A DNA stretch of 64,000 bases, taken from the NCBI RefSeq assembly GCF_000423185.1, contig NZ_AUHM01000001.1, positions 186,001-250,000 on the forward strand, in the 5' to 3' direction. Numbering within the stretch: the first letter of the stretch is position 1; each line of letters starts with the position of its first letter. Source of the DNA: Inquilinus limosus DSM 16000 (GTDB taxonomy: Bacteria; Pseudomonadota; Alphaproteobacteria; DSM-16000; Inquilinaceae). The notes under the pieces are model-generated. The model searched no databases. It was not told the origin of the DNA and saw only the letters and a list, made by a program, of their open reading frames with translations. The position numbers were made by a program, and so were the translations under genes. Shown here one piece after another: positions 35,101 through 44,779 of this stretch.

Positions 35101-35283
35101 CATCTCCTGCGCCGTCGCACCCGGCCAGGCGGTGGTGACGGTCAGCGTCTTCACGGTGAAGGCGGGATCCTCGGCGCGGCCGAGGTTGAGGAAGGCGAAG
35201 GCGCCGGCGATCGCGATCGCGATGATGAAGAACAGAGTCACCGAGCGCTCGCGGACGGCGAGCGCCGAGAGATTGAAGCTCAT
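32158..35283 (-). CDS. RND efflux permease
   Basis: A 1041-residue inner-membrane RND pump with twelve helices in the two-times-(1+5) plan and two large periplasmic loops. The proton-relay Asp pair is in LGLLVDDAIIAIEVMVVKME. The sequence (GRAEDPAFTVKTLTVTTAWPG) belongs to a drug/solvent-type branch rather than to CzcA metal pumps. Its start overlaps the end of the adaptor gene. No outer-membrane channel gene is present. As the adaptor is frameshifted, the pump may lack its partner. Confidence 0.88.
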   Translation of the reverse strand: MSFNLSALAVRERSVTLFFIIAIAIAGAFAFLNLGRAEDPAFTVKTLTVTTAWPGATAQEMQDLVAEPLEKRLQELQWYDRVETMTRPGLAFMTLTLKDSTPPAEVQEQFYQARKKLGDEARNLPAGAMGPFVNDEYSDVSFALYALKAKGMPMRALVRQAEAIRQQLLHVPGVKKINILGERPERIFVEFSYAKLVTLGVSAQDIFAALQRQNAVTPAGSIDTEGPQVFIRLDGAYDDLQKIADTPIAAGGRTLKLSDIADVRRGYEDPATFIIRHQGEPALMLSVVMQDGWNGLDLGRALEAETAKIAGALPLGLSLTKVTDQAVNITEAVDEFMLKFFMALGVVLLVSLLSLGWRVGIVVAAAVPLTLAVVFLIMLETGRFFDRITLGALILALGLLVDDAIIAIEVMVVKMEEGMGRMAAAAYAWSHTAAPMLSGTLVTVVGLMPVGFARSTAGEYTGNIFWIVGFALIASWVVAVAFTPYLGVKLLPEIKPVEGGHHAIYDTPNYRRLRRVIAFAVRHKFLTCGAVGVVFALSVIGMGAVKQQFFPTSDRPEVLVEVRMPEGTSIEATERTVETVERWLADQPEAQIVTSYVGQGAPRFFLAMSPELPDPAFAKIVILTPDAEAREALKRRLRTAVAEGLAPEAYLRITQLVFGPYTPFPVEFRIMGPDADELRRISEQALAIMRGVPDVQQANRDWGHRAPTLRYVLDQDRLRLIGLSPAEAAQQLQFLLTGVAVTQVREDIRTVDVVARSAGGERLDPARLTDFSLTSRDGRLIPLDQIGHAEVRMEEPIMKRRDRTPTIAVRSDIGEAAQPPEVSMRVLQALQPLIASLPDGYRIEMGGSIEEAGKANAALAAVFPIMIALMLVFIMLQVRSFSATAMVMLTAPLGLVGAVPILLAFNQPFGFNAILGLIGLAGILMRNTLILIGQIKENRDAGLDDYHAVVEATVQRARPVILTALAAVLAFVPLTHSVFWGSMAYTLIGGTAIGTVLILLFLPALYATWFRVKPAAAVSPEAGGGLDHGHREAMPAPAGAE

Positions 35284-36391
35284 GGCGTATCCGCCTTTAC
35301 GACAAGAGTGCGAACGGTCTCGCCCTCATGAAGGAGGTGGGCCCCTAGGGCCGCGATCCGCTCGCCAGGCTCGAGGCCCGACACGATCGCGGTCTCCTCG
35401 CCGAGCCGGCGTATCGTCACCGGCCTGAAGCCGACCGTGGACGTGGCCTGGTCGACGACCCAGACGCCGGTCTTGCGGCCGTCGTCCAGAATGGCGCCGA
35501 TCGGGACCTCGACAGCCTCGGCGGCATCGGCATCCGCGATCCACAGCGTCACCGTCGCGCCCAGCGGCGCCGACGCCGCATCGCCATCCAGCACGTAGCG
35601 CGCTTCGTAGGTCCGGGTCTGCGGGTCGGCCGAATCCGACAATTGCCGCAGGCGAGCGGGCCAGCGCCGCGGGTCGGGACCGTAGACGCTCGCCTCCGCC
35701 CGCGAGCCGATGGTCGGCCGGACCGCCTCGGGAAGAGCGACGGTGGCCTCGCGCGGTCCGGCATGGGCGAGCCTCACCACCACCTGCCCGGCCGAGACGA
35801 CCTGGCCGGGCTCCCCGAGTGTTTCGACGACGATGCCATCGGCGTCGGCCTCGAGGGTGGAATATTCCGCCTCGTTCTGCGCGACCCTGGCCTCGGCTTC
35901 GGCGGCGGCGAGCTGCGCCTCGGCGGAGTCCAGCGCCGCCCGGGCCTGCTCATGGCGCTGCTTCGTCGCCCATCCCTTCGCAACGAGATCGGCGTATCTC
36001 CTGTCGTCCGCGCGGGCCTGCACCGCGACCGCACGGGCGGCGGCCACCGCGTTCTGCTTGGCCGTCAGGGCAGGCGAAGATCATTCTCGTCGATCCGCAT
36101 GAGGGGTTGGCCGGCGACGACGCGCTCGCCGACATTGACCAGGCGTTCGACGATCTTGCCGGGCACGCGGAAGCCGAGATTGCTCTGCACCCGCGCCGAT
36201 ATCGAGCCGGTGAACGCGCGCTCGACATGCCCGAGCGTCTTGGCCTCGGCGATCGCGACGACCGGCGGAGCGCTGCGCGGATCGTCCTGCGCCCTCCGCT
36301 CCTCGGCCGCTCCGGAGACCACGAGGAAGCTCACCGCACCTGCGGCCAGCAGCGGGAGAGCCACGAAGAGCAGAAGGTGCGTCTTTTTCAT
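35280..36391 (-). pseudogene. RND periplasmic adaptor, broken by a 1-nt frameshift
   Basis: Two adjacent frames make one adaptor. Frame one (36391-36065) gives a signal/lipoprotein-like N-terminus and the first lipoyl half (RVPGKIVERLVNVGERVVAG, LMRIDENDLRL), then stops. Frame two, entered near 36070, continues TAKQNAVAAARAVAVQARAD, the helical hairpin, second lipoyl half and membrane-proximal domain to 35280. Restoring one nucleotide near 36068-36072 gives DLRLALTAKQNAVAA without a break. It is either a true inactivating deletion or an assembly error. Confidence 0.85.
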
Positions 36392-36504
36392 GAGCGAGCT
36401 TCCGAAGATTGGGGCGGGCGCCCCGGGAGGCCGGATCGGGTGCAGGTCCGCAGATCAGTGGATATGCACGTATATGCCAAACCTTCGAGTCGCGGGCCCA
36501 TCGT

Positions 36505-36966
36505 TCAGCCCCTGCCCACGACCTGAAAACGCTCCAGCGAGGAGGTCAGCTGCGCGAGCTCTTCCGGCGCGATGCCCGCAGTGACCGCCCGCTGAGCCTG
36601 ATGCCAACCTTCCTTGGCGCCGGCGAGGATCTCCTCGCCGGCCTCCGTCAGGGAGATGCGCCGCGCCCGCGCATCGTGCTCGTCGGTGGATACGCGCAGG
36701 AGCTCACGCCGGGACAGCGGCTTCAAGTTCTTGGTCAGGGTCGTGCGGTCCATCCCGAGCGTCTCCGCCAATTCGCTGATGGTCGGGGACCGAAGATGCT
36801 TGAGCGCGATGAGGACGGAGAACTGCCAGTTGTTGATCCCGAGCGACCGGAACGCTTCGTCGAAACGACGACCGATGATCCGCCCCGCCCGCTGGATGCG
36901 CTGGCACAGGCAGGTGCGGGCGATGAGGTCGGCGGTTTCGTCGTCGAGAGCCTGCGAGGGTGTCAT
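36505..36966 (-). CDS. MarR-family regulator of the adjacent efflux genes
   Basis: A 153-residue MarR protein: NNWQFSVLIALKHLRSPTI, SELAETLGMDRTTLTKNLKP as recognition helix and VSTDEHDARARRISLTEAGE as the wing. It lies upstream of the adaptor and RND genes on the same strand and probably represses them together with itself. A palindromic site 10 bp upstream of its start supports autoregulation. Between it and the adaptor, ATATGC is repeated directly around ACGT (36462-36477), a possible second site. Confidence 0.88.
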   Translation of the reverse strand: MTPSQALDDETADLIARTCLCQRIQRAGRIIGRRFDEAFRSLGINNWQFSVLIALKHLRSPTISELAETLGMDRTTLTKNLKPLSRRELLRVSTDEHDARARRISLTEAGEEILAGAKEGWHQAQRAVTAGIAPEELAQLTSSLERFQVVGRG

Positions 36967-36975
36967 GCCGGCTTA

Positions 36976-36997
36976 AATAGGTGTATATGAACCTATT
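36976..36997. promoter_or_regulatory. Inverted repeat, candidate MarR operator
   Basis: AATAGGT (36976-36982) and ACCTATT (36991-36997) are perfect 7-bp arms with an 8-nt AT-rich spacer. It lies 10 bp upstream of the marR-type start codon, in AT-rich DNA that probably holds the promoter. Confidence 0.7.
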
Positions 36998-37093
36998 GTC
37001 AAGGGGCACGAGCGGTCGAGATTTGGCCTGCCGCAGCTTCCCGCTGCGCTTGACACCCGGCCCCCGGCCCTGCCAGCCTCGGCGCGGAAGTGA

Positions 37094-37176
37094 CACGGGG
37101 TGCCCGCCAAGGTTGGTCCGCGGGGGCTGAGATCATACCCGTCGAACCTGATCTGGGTCATGCCAGCGAAGGGAGC
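37094..37176 (+). promoter_or_regulatory. TPP (THI-box) riboswitch
   Basis: The conserved segments are all present in order: ACGGGGTGCC at the P1/P2 start, GGCTGAGATCATACCC at 37125-37140 (the CUGAGA pyrimidine sensor), GAACCTGATCTGGGTCATGC and CAGCGAAGGGA at 37144-37174. It precedes thiE and thiD on the same strand. Thiamine pyrophosphate binding should reduce expression. A clear terminator is not visible between it and thiE, so control of translation start is more likely. Confidence 0.95.
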
Positions 37177-37251
37177 CGTCACGCGATGCCCGATCAGGGC
37201 CCGGTCCCTCGGGATCGATCGCCGACCGCCCTTCGCCGGAGGAGGAGCGGA

Positions 37252-37920
37252 ATGGGTGCGGCTGTTGAGGCAACGAGACCGGGGCGGCGCTTCGACCTGT
37301 CGGTCTATCTCGTCACCGACACGCGGCTGAGCGGCCCGCGCGGCGTCGCCGAAGTGGCCGCGGCGGCGGCGCGGGGCGGCGTCACCCTGGTGCAGCTGCG
37401 CGACCCCGACGCCACCACCCGGGCGCTGATCGCCGCGGCCGGGGCGCTGCAGGCGGTGCTGGCGCCGCACGGCATCCCGCTGATCGTCAACGACCGGGTC
37501 GATGTCGCCCTGGCGGCCGGGGCCGACGGCGTCCATCTCGGCGACCGCGACATGCCGGCGGCGACGGCGCGGCGCCTGCTGGGCCCCGACCGCATCGTCG
37601 GCGTCACCGTGCACGACGCGGCCGAGGCGCGGGCGGTCGACCCCGCCGTGGCCGACTACGCCGGCATCGGCCCGGTCTTCGCCACCACGACCAAGGCCGG
37701 GGCGCGGCCGGCGATCGGCGTCGACGGGTTCCGGGCGCTGCGCCGGCTGGTGCCGCTGCCCGCGGTCGGCATCGGCGGCATCGATGCCGGGCGGGCCGCC
37801 GACGTGATCGCGGCCGGGGCCAACGGCGTCGCCGTGGTCTCCGCCATCTGCGCCGCGCCCGACCCGGAGGAAGCGGCCCGGTCCATCGCCGCGGCGGTGG
37901 CGGAAGGACGGACACGATGA
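37252..37920 (+). CDS. thiE: Thiamine-phosphate synthase ThiE
   Basis: A 222-residue TIM-barrel enzyme: LSVYLVTDTRL, VTLVQLRDPDATTR, VNDRVDVALAAGADGVHLGD, YAGIGPVFATTTK and VGIGGIDAGRAADVIAAGANGVAVVSAI are diagnostic. It couples HMP-diphosphate and the thiazole phosphate to thiamine phosphate. The start at 37252 follows GGAGGAGGAG at 37238-37247; longer in-frame starts would run into the riboswitch. The sequence shows VQLRDPD where the common form is VQLREKD. Confidence 0.93.
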   Translation: MGAAVEATRPGRRFDLSVYLVTDTRLSGPRGVAEVAAAAARGGVTLVQLRDPDATTRALIAAAGALQAVLAPHGIPLIVNDRVDVALAAGADGVHLGDRDMPAATARRLLGPDRIVGVTVHDAAEARAVDPAVADYAGIGPVFATTTKAGARPAIGVDGFRALRRLVPLPAVGIGGIDAGRAADVIAAGANGVAVVSAICAAPDPEEAARSIAAAVAEGRTR

Positions 37921-38717
37921 TCCCGAACATCCTCACCATCGCCGGCACCGACCCGTCCGCCGGCGCCGGCATCCAGGCGGACCTCAAGACCTTCGCCGCC
38001 CTCGGCACCTATGGCTGCGCGGTGATCACCGCCCTCGTCGCCCAGAACACGCGCGGGGTGCAGGCGGTGGAGCTGGTGCCGCCGTCCTTCGTCGCCCGGC
38101 AGATCGACTGCCTGCTGGCCGATGTCCGGATCGACGCGGTCAAGATCGGCATGCTGGCGACCGCCGAGATCGTGCGCACGGTGGCCGACGCGCTGCGCCG
38201 GCACGGGCTGACCCGGGTGGTGGTCGACCCGGTGATGGTGGCGAAGAGCGGCGACCGGCTGCTCGACCGCGACGCCGTGGCGGCGCTGCGCGAGGAGCTG
38301 CTGCCGCTGGCCACGGTGATCACCCCGAACCTGCCGGAAGCCGCCGACCTGCTGGGCCGCCCCGAGGCCGGAAGCCGGGCCGAGATGGCGGAGATCGCGG
38401 CCGGGCTGCTGGCGCTCGGCCCGCGCGCGGTGCTGCTGAAGGGCGGCCATCTGGCCGATGCCGAGAGCCCCGACCTGCTGCTGACCGCAGACGGCGCCGT
38501 CACCCTGTCGGCGCCGCGGATCGCCACCCGCAACACCCACGGCACCGGCTGCACCCTGTCCTCGGCCATCGCGGCCCTGCTGCCGCAGCGGCCGGACCTG
38601 GAGACGGCGGTGCGCGAGGCGAAGGCCTACCTGACCGGGGCGCTGGCCGCGGCCGACCGGCTGTCGGTGGGCGGCGGCCACGGGCCGCTGCACCATTTCC
38701 ACCGCTGGTGGGGCTGA
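37917..38717 (+). CDS. thiD: Hydroxymethylpyrimidine/phosphomethylpyrimidine kinase ThiD
   Basis: A 266-residue ribokinase-fold kinase with NILTIAGTDPSAGAGIQADL, KIGMLATAEIV, VVDPVMVAKSGDRLL, TPNLPEAADLLG and the anion-hole motif RNTHGTGCTLSSAIAA. It phosphorylates HMP and HMP-P for ThiE. Its start overlaps thiE by 4 bp (ATGA), giving a minimal thiED operon under the TPP riboswitch. thiC, thiG and thiO are not in this window. Confidence 0.95.
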   Translation: MIPNILTIAGTDPSAGAGIQADLKTFAALGTYGCAVITALVAQNTRGVQAVELVPPSFVARQIDCLLADVRIDAVKIGMLATAEIVRTVADALRRHGLTRVVVDPVMVAKSGDRLLDRDAVAALREELLPLATVITPNLPEAADLLGRPEAGSRAEMAEIAAGLLALGPRAVLLKGGHLADAESPDLLLTADGAVTLSAPRIATRNTHGTGCTLSSAIAALLPQRPDLETAVREAKAYLTGALAAADRLSVGGGHGPLHHFHRWWG

Positions 38718-38718
38718 C

Positions 38719-38748
38719 AAAAAAAGGGCGCCGGAAGCCGGCGCCCTT
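38719..38748 (-). terminator. Strong terminator of the leftward sugar ABC operon (possibly bidirectional)
   Basis: AAGGGCGCCGG (38724-38734) and CCGGCGCCCTT (38738-38748) make an 11-bp stem with an AAG loop. Seven A residues at 38719-38725 become a U-tract for leftward RNA, making a textbook terminator after gguB. For rightward RNA from thiD only CTTCT follows, so termination in that direction is weaker. Confidence 0.9.
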
Positions 38749-38770
38749 CTGCGGGTCGGTTCGCGGCCGC

Positions 38771-39994
38771 TCAGCCGACCTTGTTCTTGTTGTAGACGTC
38801 GAAGGCGACGGCGGCGAGCAGGACCAGGCCCTTGATCACCATCTGCAGGTCGATGCCGAGGCCGAGGATCGACATGCCGTTGTTCATCACGCCCATGATG
38901 AAGGCGCCGATCACCACGCCGGTGATCTTGCCGACGCCGCCCGAGGCCGAGGCGCCGCCGATGAAGCAGGCGGCGATGGCGTCGAGCTCGTACTGGTTGC
39001 CGGCCTGCGGCGTCGCCGAGGTCAGGCGCGCCGTGGTGATCAGCCCGGCCAGCGCCGCCAGCACGCCCATGTTGACGAAGGTCAGGAAGACCAGCCTCTC
39101 GGTGTTGATGCCGGACAGCTTGGCCGCCTTCTCGTTGCCGCCGACCGCGTAGATGCGGCGGCCGAGCGTGGTGCGGGTGGTGACGAAGGCGTAGAGGACG
39201 ACCAGCACCCCCATCAGGATCAGGATGTTGGGCAGCCCGTTATAGGTGGCCAGCAGATAGCCGAGCCCGGCGAGGGCGGCGAAGGTCGCCACGTTCTTGA
39301 TCACGAAGAACAGCAGCGGCTCCTGCTCCACCCCGTGCTGGATCTCGTTGCGCCGGTTGCGGATGTTGAACCACACCAGCACGGCCGGCACGGCCAGGCT
39401 GATCAGCAGCGTGGTGATCCAGACCTTGCCGGTGCCGGAGAACAGCTCCGGCATCGACCCGAACAGCTCGGCGATGAAGCCCGAGGACATCTTCTGGAAG
39501 TCGCTCGGCACCGGCCCGGCCCGCTCGCCGGCCAGGACCATCAGGCACAGGCCGCGGAAGGCCAGCATCCCGGCCAGGGTGACGATGAAGGACGGGATCT
39601 TGCGGTAGGCGATGAAATAACCCTGGGCCGACCCGATCACCGCGCCCAGCGCCAGGCAGGCGACGGTCGCGAGCCAGGGATTGACGCCCTGCCACACCAT
39701 CAGGGCGCCGCCGACCGCGCCGACGAAGCCCGCGACCGACCCGACCGACAGGTCGATATGGCCGCTGACGATGACCAGCAGCATGCCCAGCGCCAGCACG
39801 ATGACGTAGGCGTTCTGCTGGATCAGGTTGCTCAGATTCAGCGGGGTGAACAGCCGGCCGTCGGTCGCGATCTGGAAGATGATCATGATCGCGACGAGCG
39901 ACAGCAGCATCGCGTATTCGCGGATGTTGTTCTTGAGGAACTCGCCGATCCGCTGGTTCGCGCGTGTCTGCAGGGCGGTCGTTTCGGTGGTCAT
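38771..39994 (-). CDS. gguB: Sugar ABC transporter permease (GguB/MmsB/XylH-like)
   Basis: A 407-residue permease of the ribose/galactose (CUT2) class with about ten transmembrane helices. The EAA-like cytoplasmic loop region reads [22 protein letters not shown], diagnostic for the class, and [16 protein letters not shown] is the conserved N-terminal element. Its ATG at 39994 overlaps the end of the ATPase gene. With ChvE and GguA it should import aldoses such as galactose, glucose or arabinose. Confidence 0.9.
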   Translation of the reverse strand: MTTETTALQTRANQRIGEFLKNNIREYAMLLSLVAIMIIFQIATDGRLFTPLNLSNLIQQNAYVIVLALGMLLVIVSGHIDLSVGSVAGFVGAVGGALMVWQGVNPWLATVACLALGAVIGSAQGYFIAYRKIPSFIVTLAGMLAFRGLCLMVLAGERAGPVPSDFQKMSSGFIAELFGSMPELFSGTGKVWITTLLISLAVPAVLVWFNIRNRRNEIQHGVEQEPLLFFVIKNVATFAALAGLGYLLATYNGLPNILILMGVLVVLYAFVTTRTTLGRRIYAVGGNEKAAKLSGINTERLVFLTFVNMGVLAALAGLITTARLTSATPQAGNQYELDAIAACFIGGASASGGVGKITGVVIGAFIMGVMNNGMSILGLGIDLQMVIKGLVLLAAVAFDVYNKNKVG

Positions 39995-41562
39995 TGCCGC
40001 GCCTCCCGGGGGCCAGTCTCTCTCGATCGCATGATCGCCCGCATGATGTTTTCCTGAGATGCTTCCTGGGCCGGCATCTCGGCGACGATGCGGCCCTCGT
40101 TCATGACGTAGATCCGGTCGGACATGCCCAGCAGCTCGGGCATCTCGGACGAGATCATGATGACGCCCTTCCCGGCGGCGACCAGCTGGTTGATGATCGT
40201 GTAGATCTCGTATTTGGCGCCGACATCGATGCCGCGGGTCGGCTCGTCGAGGATCAGCACCTCGGGCCCCGCGAACAGCCACTTGCTCAGCACCACCTTC
40301 TGCTGGTTGCCGCCCGACAGGTTGACCGTCTGCTGCTGCACGCCGGAGGAGCGGATGTTCAGCTTGCGCCGGTAGTCGACGGCGACGCCGAGCTCGCGCA
40401 TCTCGTCGATGATGCCGCGGCGCGCCACGCCGGGAAGATGGGCCAGCGGGATGTTGTGCTGGATCGAGTCCCCCAGCACCAGCCCCAGCTGCTTGCGGTC
40501 CTCGGTGACATAGGCGAGGCCGGCGGCGATCGCCTTCGGCACCGTGGCGAGGTCGACCGGCTGGCCCCGCATCATGGCGGTGCCGGTGATCTTCTGGCCC
40601 CAGGACCGGCCGAACACGCTCATGGCGAACTCGGTCCGCCCCGCCCCCATCAGCCCGGCGATGCCCACCACCTCGCCGGCCCGGACATGCAGGTCGATGC
40701 CCTTGATCGCCTGCCGGTCGGAATGCAGCGGATGGTAGACGCTCCAGCCCTTCACCGCGAACAGGGTCTCGCCCAGCTTCGGCTCGCGCTCGGGATAGCG
40801 GTCGGTCAGGTCGCGGCCGACCATGCCTTTGATGATCCGGTCCTCGTTGACCTCGCCGCCCCGGGCGTCCAGCGTCTCGATCGTCGACCCGTCGCGCAGG
40901 ATGGTGATCGAATCCGCGACCTTGGTGATCTCGTTCAGCTTGTGCGAGATCAGGATCGAGGAGATGCCCTGGCGCTTGAAGTCCAGCAGCAGCTCCAGCA
41001 GCGCGTCGCTGTCGCTCTCGTTCAGGCTGGCCGTCGGCTCGTCGAGGATCAGGAGCTTCACCTCCTTCGACAGCGCCTTGGCGATCTCGACCAGCTGCTG
41101 CTTGCCGACGCCGATATTGGTGACCAGCGTCGCCGGGTTCTCCTTCAGCCCGACCTTGGCCAGCAGCGCCCGGGCCCGGACCAGCGTCTCGTTCCAGTCG
41201 ATGATGCCGCGGTTCGCCACCTCGTTGCCGAGGAACAGGTTCTCGGCGATCGACAGGAGCGGCACCAGCGCCAGCTCCTGATGGATGATGATGATCCCGG
41301 CTTCCTCGCTGTCCGAGATCGAGCGGAACTGCCGCTCCTTCCCCTCGAACCGGATCTCGCCCTCGTAGGAGCCGTGGGGGTAGACGCCGGACAGGACCTT
41401 CATCAGCGTCGACTTGCCGGCGCCGTTCTCACCGACCACGGCGTGGATCTCGCCGCGCTTGACCGCGAGGTTGACGTTGCTGAGCGCCTTCACGCCCGGG
41501 AACGTCTTGGTGATCCCTCGCATCTCCAGGATCGTATCGATCGCAGGGGTAACTGTATCCAT
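39991..41562 (-). CDS. gguA: Sugar ABC transporter ATPase (GguA/MmsA-like), tandem domains
   Basis: A 523-residue CUT2 ATPase made of two nucleotide-binding domains. The first has GENGAGKST, an atypical signature [14 protein letters not shown], and [11 protein letters not shown]. The second has a degenerate P-loop, GLMGAGRTE, but intact [15 protein letters not shown] and [13 protein letters not shown]. This asymmetry is normal in the class. It lies between the binding-protein gene and the permease gene. A 13-bp hairpin upstream probably reduces its expression relative to chvE. Confidence 0.92.
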   Translation of the reverse strand: MDTVTPAIDTILEMRGITKTFPGVKALSNVNLAVKRGEIHAVVGENGAGKSTLMKVLSGVYPHGSYEGEIRFEGKERQFRSISDSEEAGIIIIHQELALVPLLSIAENLFLGNEVANRGIIDWNETLVRARALLAKVGLKENPATLVTNIGVGKQQLVEIAKALSKEVKLLILDEPTASLNESDSDALLELLLDFKRQGISSILISHKLNEITKVADSITILRDGSTIETLDARGGEVNEDRIIKGMVGRDLTDRYPEREPKLGETLFAVKGWSVYHPLHSDRQAIKGIDLHVRAGEVVGIAGLMGAGRTEFAMSVFGRSWGQKITGTAMMRGQPVDLATVPKAIAAGLAYVTEDRKQLGLVLGDSIQHNIPLAHLPGVARRGIIDEMRELGVAVDYRRKLNIRSSGVQQQTVNLSGGNQQKVVLSKWLFAGPEVLILDEPTRGIDVGAKYEIYTIINQLVAAGKGVIMISSEMPELLGMSDRIYVMNEGRIVAEMPAQEASQENIMRAIMRSRETGPREARQ

Positions 41563-41620
41563 AGGGCTCCGCTCACCTCGGGCGCCGCCGGCCTGCCGCC
41601 TGGCCGCGGCAGACGCAAGG

Positions 41621-41654
41621 GCAGGGCCCCGCGCCCGGGGACGCGGGGCCCTGC
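41621..41654 (-). other. Intercistronic hairpin between chvE and gguA
   Basis: GCAGGGCCCCGCG (41621-41633) and CGCGGGGCCCTGC (41642-41654) form a 13-bp stem with an 8-nt loop. It follows the chvE stop by 12 bp and lacks a U-tract. Such hairpins commonly protect the abundant binding-protein mRNA and limit read-through to transporter genes. Confidence 0.75.
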
Positions 41655-41666
41655 GGCACGGTCAGA

Positions 41667-42728
41667 TTACTTCAGTTGGTCGGCGGTGTAGTAGCCGCTG
41701 TCGACCAAGGTCTTCTGGACGTTGTCCTTGGTCACCGGAACCGGCGTCAGCAGGTAGGACGGCACCACCTTGACCCCGTTGTTGTAGGTCTTGGTGTCGT
41801 TGACCTGGGGCTCCTTGCCGGCCATCAGGGCGTCGATCATGTCGACCGTGACCTTGGCGAGGTCGCGGGTGTCCTTGAACACGGTCGAGTACTGCTCGCC
41901 GGCGAGGATCGACTTGACCGACGGAACCTCGGCGTCCTGACCCGAGACATAGGGCAGCGGCCGGTCGCCCGAGCCGTAGCCCACCGCCTTCAGCGAGGCG
42001 ATGATGCCCATCGACAGGCCGTCATAGGGCGACAGCACGGCATCGACCTTCTTGTCGCCGTAATAGGCGGACAGCAGGTTGTCCATGCGCGCCTGGGCCG
42101 TCGCCGCGTCCCAGCGCAGGATGCCGACCTTGTCCATGCCGAACTGGCCGCTCGGCACCTTCAGCTTGCCGGCGTCGATCAGCGGCTGCAGCACCGACAT
42201 CGCGCCGTCGTAGAAGAAGAAGGCGTTGTTGTCGTCCGGCGAGCCGCCGAACAGCTCGATGTTGAACGGGCCCTTGCCGTCCTTGACGCCGAGCGCATCG
42301 ACCAGCGAGGTCGCCTGCAGCACCCCGACCTGGAAGTTGTCGAAGGTGGTGTAGTAGTCGACATTCGGCGTGTCGCGGATCAGGCGGTCATAGGCGATGA
42401 CCTTGATCCCCGCGTCATGCGCCTGCTGCAGCACCGAGGACAGAGTGGTGCCGTCGATCGAGGCGATCACCAGCACCTTGGCGCCCTTGGTGACCATGTT
42501 CTCGATCTGCGACAGCTGGGTCGGGATGTCGTCGCCGGCATATTGCAGGTCGGCCTCGTAGCCCTTGGCCTGCAGCGACTTGACCATGTTGTCGCCGTCG
42601 GCGATCCAGCGCGCCGACGTCTTGGTCGGCATCGAAACGCCGACGAGACCCTTCTCGGCAGCCTGTGCGGACAGCGCGAAGGCGGACAGCCCCAGCGCCA
42701 GCGCCGTGACGGATGTGATCAGCTTCAC
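41667..42728 (-). CDS. chvE: Periplasmic multi-sugar-binding protein ChvE
   Basis: A 353-residue binding protein with a signal peptide ([20 protein letters not shown], cleavage after AQA) and a type-I periplasmic fold. [20 protein letters not shown] and IVKAYDRLI-like [33 protein letters not shown] and [17 protein letters not shown] match Agrobacterium ChvE. ChvE binds several aldoses and delivers them to GguAB; in Agrobacterium it also signals to VirA. It heads the operon, with promoter in the gap to murJ. Confidence 0.92.
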   Translation of the reverse strand: MKLITSVTALALGLSAFALSAQAAEKGLVGVSMPTKTSARWIADGDNMVKSLQAKGYEADLQYAGDDIPTQLSQIENMVTKGAKVLVIASIDGTTLSSVLQQAHDAGIKVIAYDRLIRDTPNVDYYTTFDNFQVGVLQATSLVDALGVKDGKGPFNIELFGGSPDDNNAFFFYDGAMSVLQPLIDAGKLKVPSGQFGMDKVGILRWDAATAQARMDNLLSAYYGDKKVDAVLSPYDGLSMGIIASLKAVGYGSGDRPLPYVSGQDAEVPSVKSILAGEQYSTVFKDTRDLAKVTVDMIDALMAGKEPQVNDTKTYNNGVKVVPSYLLTPVPVTKDNVQKTLVDSGYYTADQLK

Positions 42729-43181
42729 CGTTTTCTCCCTCTGACGTTCTGTTGTGCGCCCGGGCTGGCCGAACCGGCATGATCCCGCCGCGCTGTTGCC
42801 GCATGGCCGCTCATGATGCCGCAGCGATCCCGCCCCTTCCAGCCGGGTGGTCCGCGGTCACGAACCCCTGTGAATGCGATGACGGCGATCCCGCGGACCG
42901 CCGATCGGCGGGCGAGCCTCCGCGCACGCTCCTCCCGGAACGCCGGACAGCCAGCCGCCGGTGGATCAAGCGTGCCGCCTCTGCGATGTGATGAAATCCA
43001 TGTGCTCCTCCCTCTGATCGCGACTGCGAAGCGCTTGTGCTGCTTGGGGTCGGCCCTGCCGATCCAATCCTCATACAATTTGGCGTAATCTCTCGCCGAC
43101 CCGCCGCGCTGTCAAGCGCCGCCGGAATCGCGGCCCTCGGCGGCCTTTGCGCGGCCGCAAAACGCGGCTAAAGCAGGGCCC
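42729..43181. other. Gene-free divergent interval between chvE and murJ
   Basis: About 450 bp hold both promoters but no supported ORF, repeat or RNA gene. The sequence is GC-rich with an AT-richer stretch near 43060-43095 (CATACAATTTGGCGTAATCT) that is the best place for a promoter. Short reading frames here look like chance frames in GC-rich DNA. Confidence 0.5.
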
Positions 43182-44717
43182 ATGTCCCTGCTGCGCGGCA
43201 TGGCGACGGTCGGAGGGTTGACGGCCGTCAGCCGGATCGCCGGATTCGCCCGCGATATCCTGACCGCCTCTCTGCTGGGCGCGGGGCCGATGGCCGACGC
43301 CTTCGTGATCGCGATCAAGCTGCCGAACCTGGCCCGTCGCCTGTTCGCCGACGGCGCCTTCATGGTCACCTTCGTGCCGCAATACGCGGCCGAACGGGGC
43401 GAGCGCGGGAGCAAGGCGGCGCTGGCCTTCGCCGGCGAGGTGCTGGCGGCGATGCTGACGGTGCTGATCCCCCTGACCCTGCTGGCCCTCCTGGCCATGC
43501 CCGGCATCCTGGCGGTGATCGCGCCCGGCTTCGTCGACGATCCGGTCCGCGGAGCCCTGGCCCTGGACTATGCCCGCCTGGCCTTCCCCTACCTCATGCT
43601 GATGTCGGTCGCAGCCCTGCTGGGCGGGGTGCTGAACGCTCATGAAAGGCTGGCCCCCTTCGCCGCGGCGCCGATCCTGTTCAACCTGGTGCTGATCACG
43701 GCCCTTCTGTTCGGCCCGCGCCTGGCCGGGTCGCCCGGCCGCGCCCTGGCGATCGGCGTCGCCCTGTCGGGCATCGTCCAGCTGCTCTGGCTGGCGTTGG
43801 CCTGCCGCCGCCACGGGCTGTCGATCCGCCTGATGCGGCCACGGATCGGGCCGCGGCTGAGGCGCCTGGTGGTGCTGATGGGGCCGGGCGCGATCGGCAC
43901 CGGCATCATCCAGATCCAGATGGTGCTGAACACGCTGATCGCCAGCTTCCTGCCGGCCGGCGCGGTCAGCGCCCTGTACTACGCCGACCGGCTGACCCAG
44001 CTGCCGCTCGGCATCGTCGGCATCGCGCTCGGCACCGCACTTCTACCCACCCTCACCCGCCTCCTGGTCGAGGGCCGGACCGAGGCGGCGGCGGCGACCC
44101 AGAGCCGGGCGATCGAGATCGCGCTGCTGCTGGGTCTGCCGGCCGCGGCCGGGCTGATCCTGCTGGCCCAGCCGATCATTCAGGTGCTGTTCGAGCGCGG
44201 CGCCTTCGGGCCGCACGAGACCGCGGCCGTGGCCGGCGCGGTCGCCGCCTACGCCGCCGGCATCCCGGCCTACATCCTGATCCGGGTGTTCTCGACCCTG
44301 TGCTTCGCCCGGCAGGACACGGCGACGCCGATGCGCACCGCGCTGGTCGCCACGGTCCTGGCGGTGGCCGGCGCCGTCCTGCTGATGCGGCCGCTGGGGC
44401 ATGTCGGCATCGCCCTCGCCACCGCCGTCTCGGCCTGGGCCAATGCCGGCCTGCTGGCCTGGTCGCTGCGCCGCCGCGGCGCCCTGCCGGCGGATGCCGG
44501 GTTGCGCCGGCGCGGCGGCCGGATCCTGCTGGCGGCGCTGGGCATGGCCGCCGGGCTGCTGCTGGCCCGGCAGGGGCTCGGCCCGATCGGCGGCGCGACT
44601 CTGGCGCTGCTGATCGCCGGCGGGGCGCTGCTCTACGCCGTCCTCTGCCTGCTGCTCGGCGCCGTCGATCGCGGCGAACTGGCCCGGTTCCGCGGCCGCG
44701 GGCATCTGCCGGGTTGA
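43182..44717 (+). CDS. murJ: Lipid II flippase MurJ
   Basis: A 511-residue MVF-family protein with about fourteen helices. The N-terminus [21 protein letters not shown] and the segment [29 protein letters not shown] are diagnostic, as is [16 protein letters not shown] in the middle. MurJ moves lipid II across the inner membrane for peptidoglycan synthesis and is normally essential. It is followed at 62 bp by trpS, with which it may be co-transcribed. Confidence 0.95.
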   Translation: MSLLRGMATVGGLTAVSRIAGFARDILTASLLGAGPMADAFVIAIKLPNLARRLFADGAFMVTFVPQYAAERGERGSKAALAFAGEVLAAMLTVLIPLTLLALLAMPGILAVIAPGFVDDPVRGALALDYARLAFPYLMLMSVAALLGGVLNAHERLAPFAAAPILFNLVLITALLFGPRLAGSPGRALAIGVALSGIVQLLWLALACRRHGLSIRLMRPRIGPRLRRLVVLMGPGAIGTGIIQIQMVLNTLIASFLPAGAVSALYYADRLTQLPLGIVGIALGTALLPTLTRLLVEGRTEAAAATQSRAIEIALLLGLPAAAGLILLAQPIIQVLFERGAFGPHETAAVAGAVAAYAAGIPAYILIRVFSTLCFARQDTATPMRTALVATVLAVAGAVLLMRPLGHVGIALATAVSAWANAGLLAWSLRRRGALPADAGLRRRGGRILLAALGMAAGLLLARQGLGPIGGATLALLIAGGALLYAVLCLLLGAVDRGELARFRGRGHLPG

Positions 44718-44779
44718 CCCGGCGGCATGGGCCCGGCCATAAACCGAGCCTCCCCCACCCCTCTGCGGCACCGGCGGAC

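Noticed and set aside
35280-36391. Two separate small genes instead of one broken adaptor
   Set aside because: Each half lacks part of the lipoyl domain, there is no second ribosome binding site, and the halves join seamlessly with one base added.
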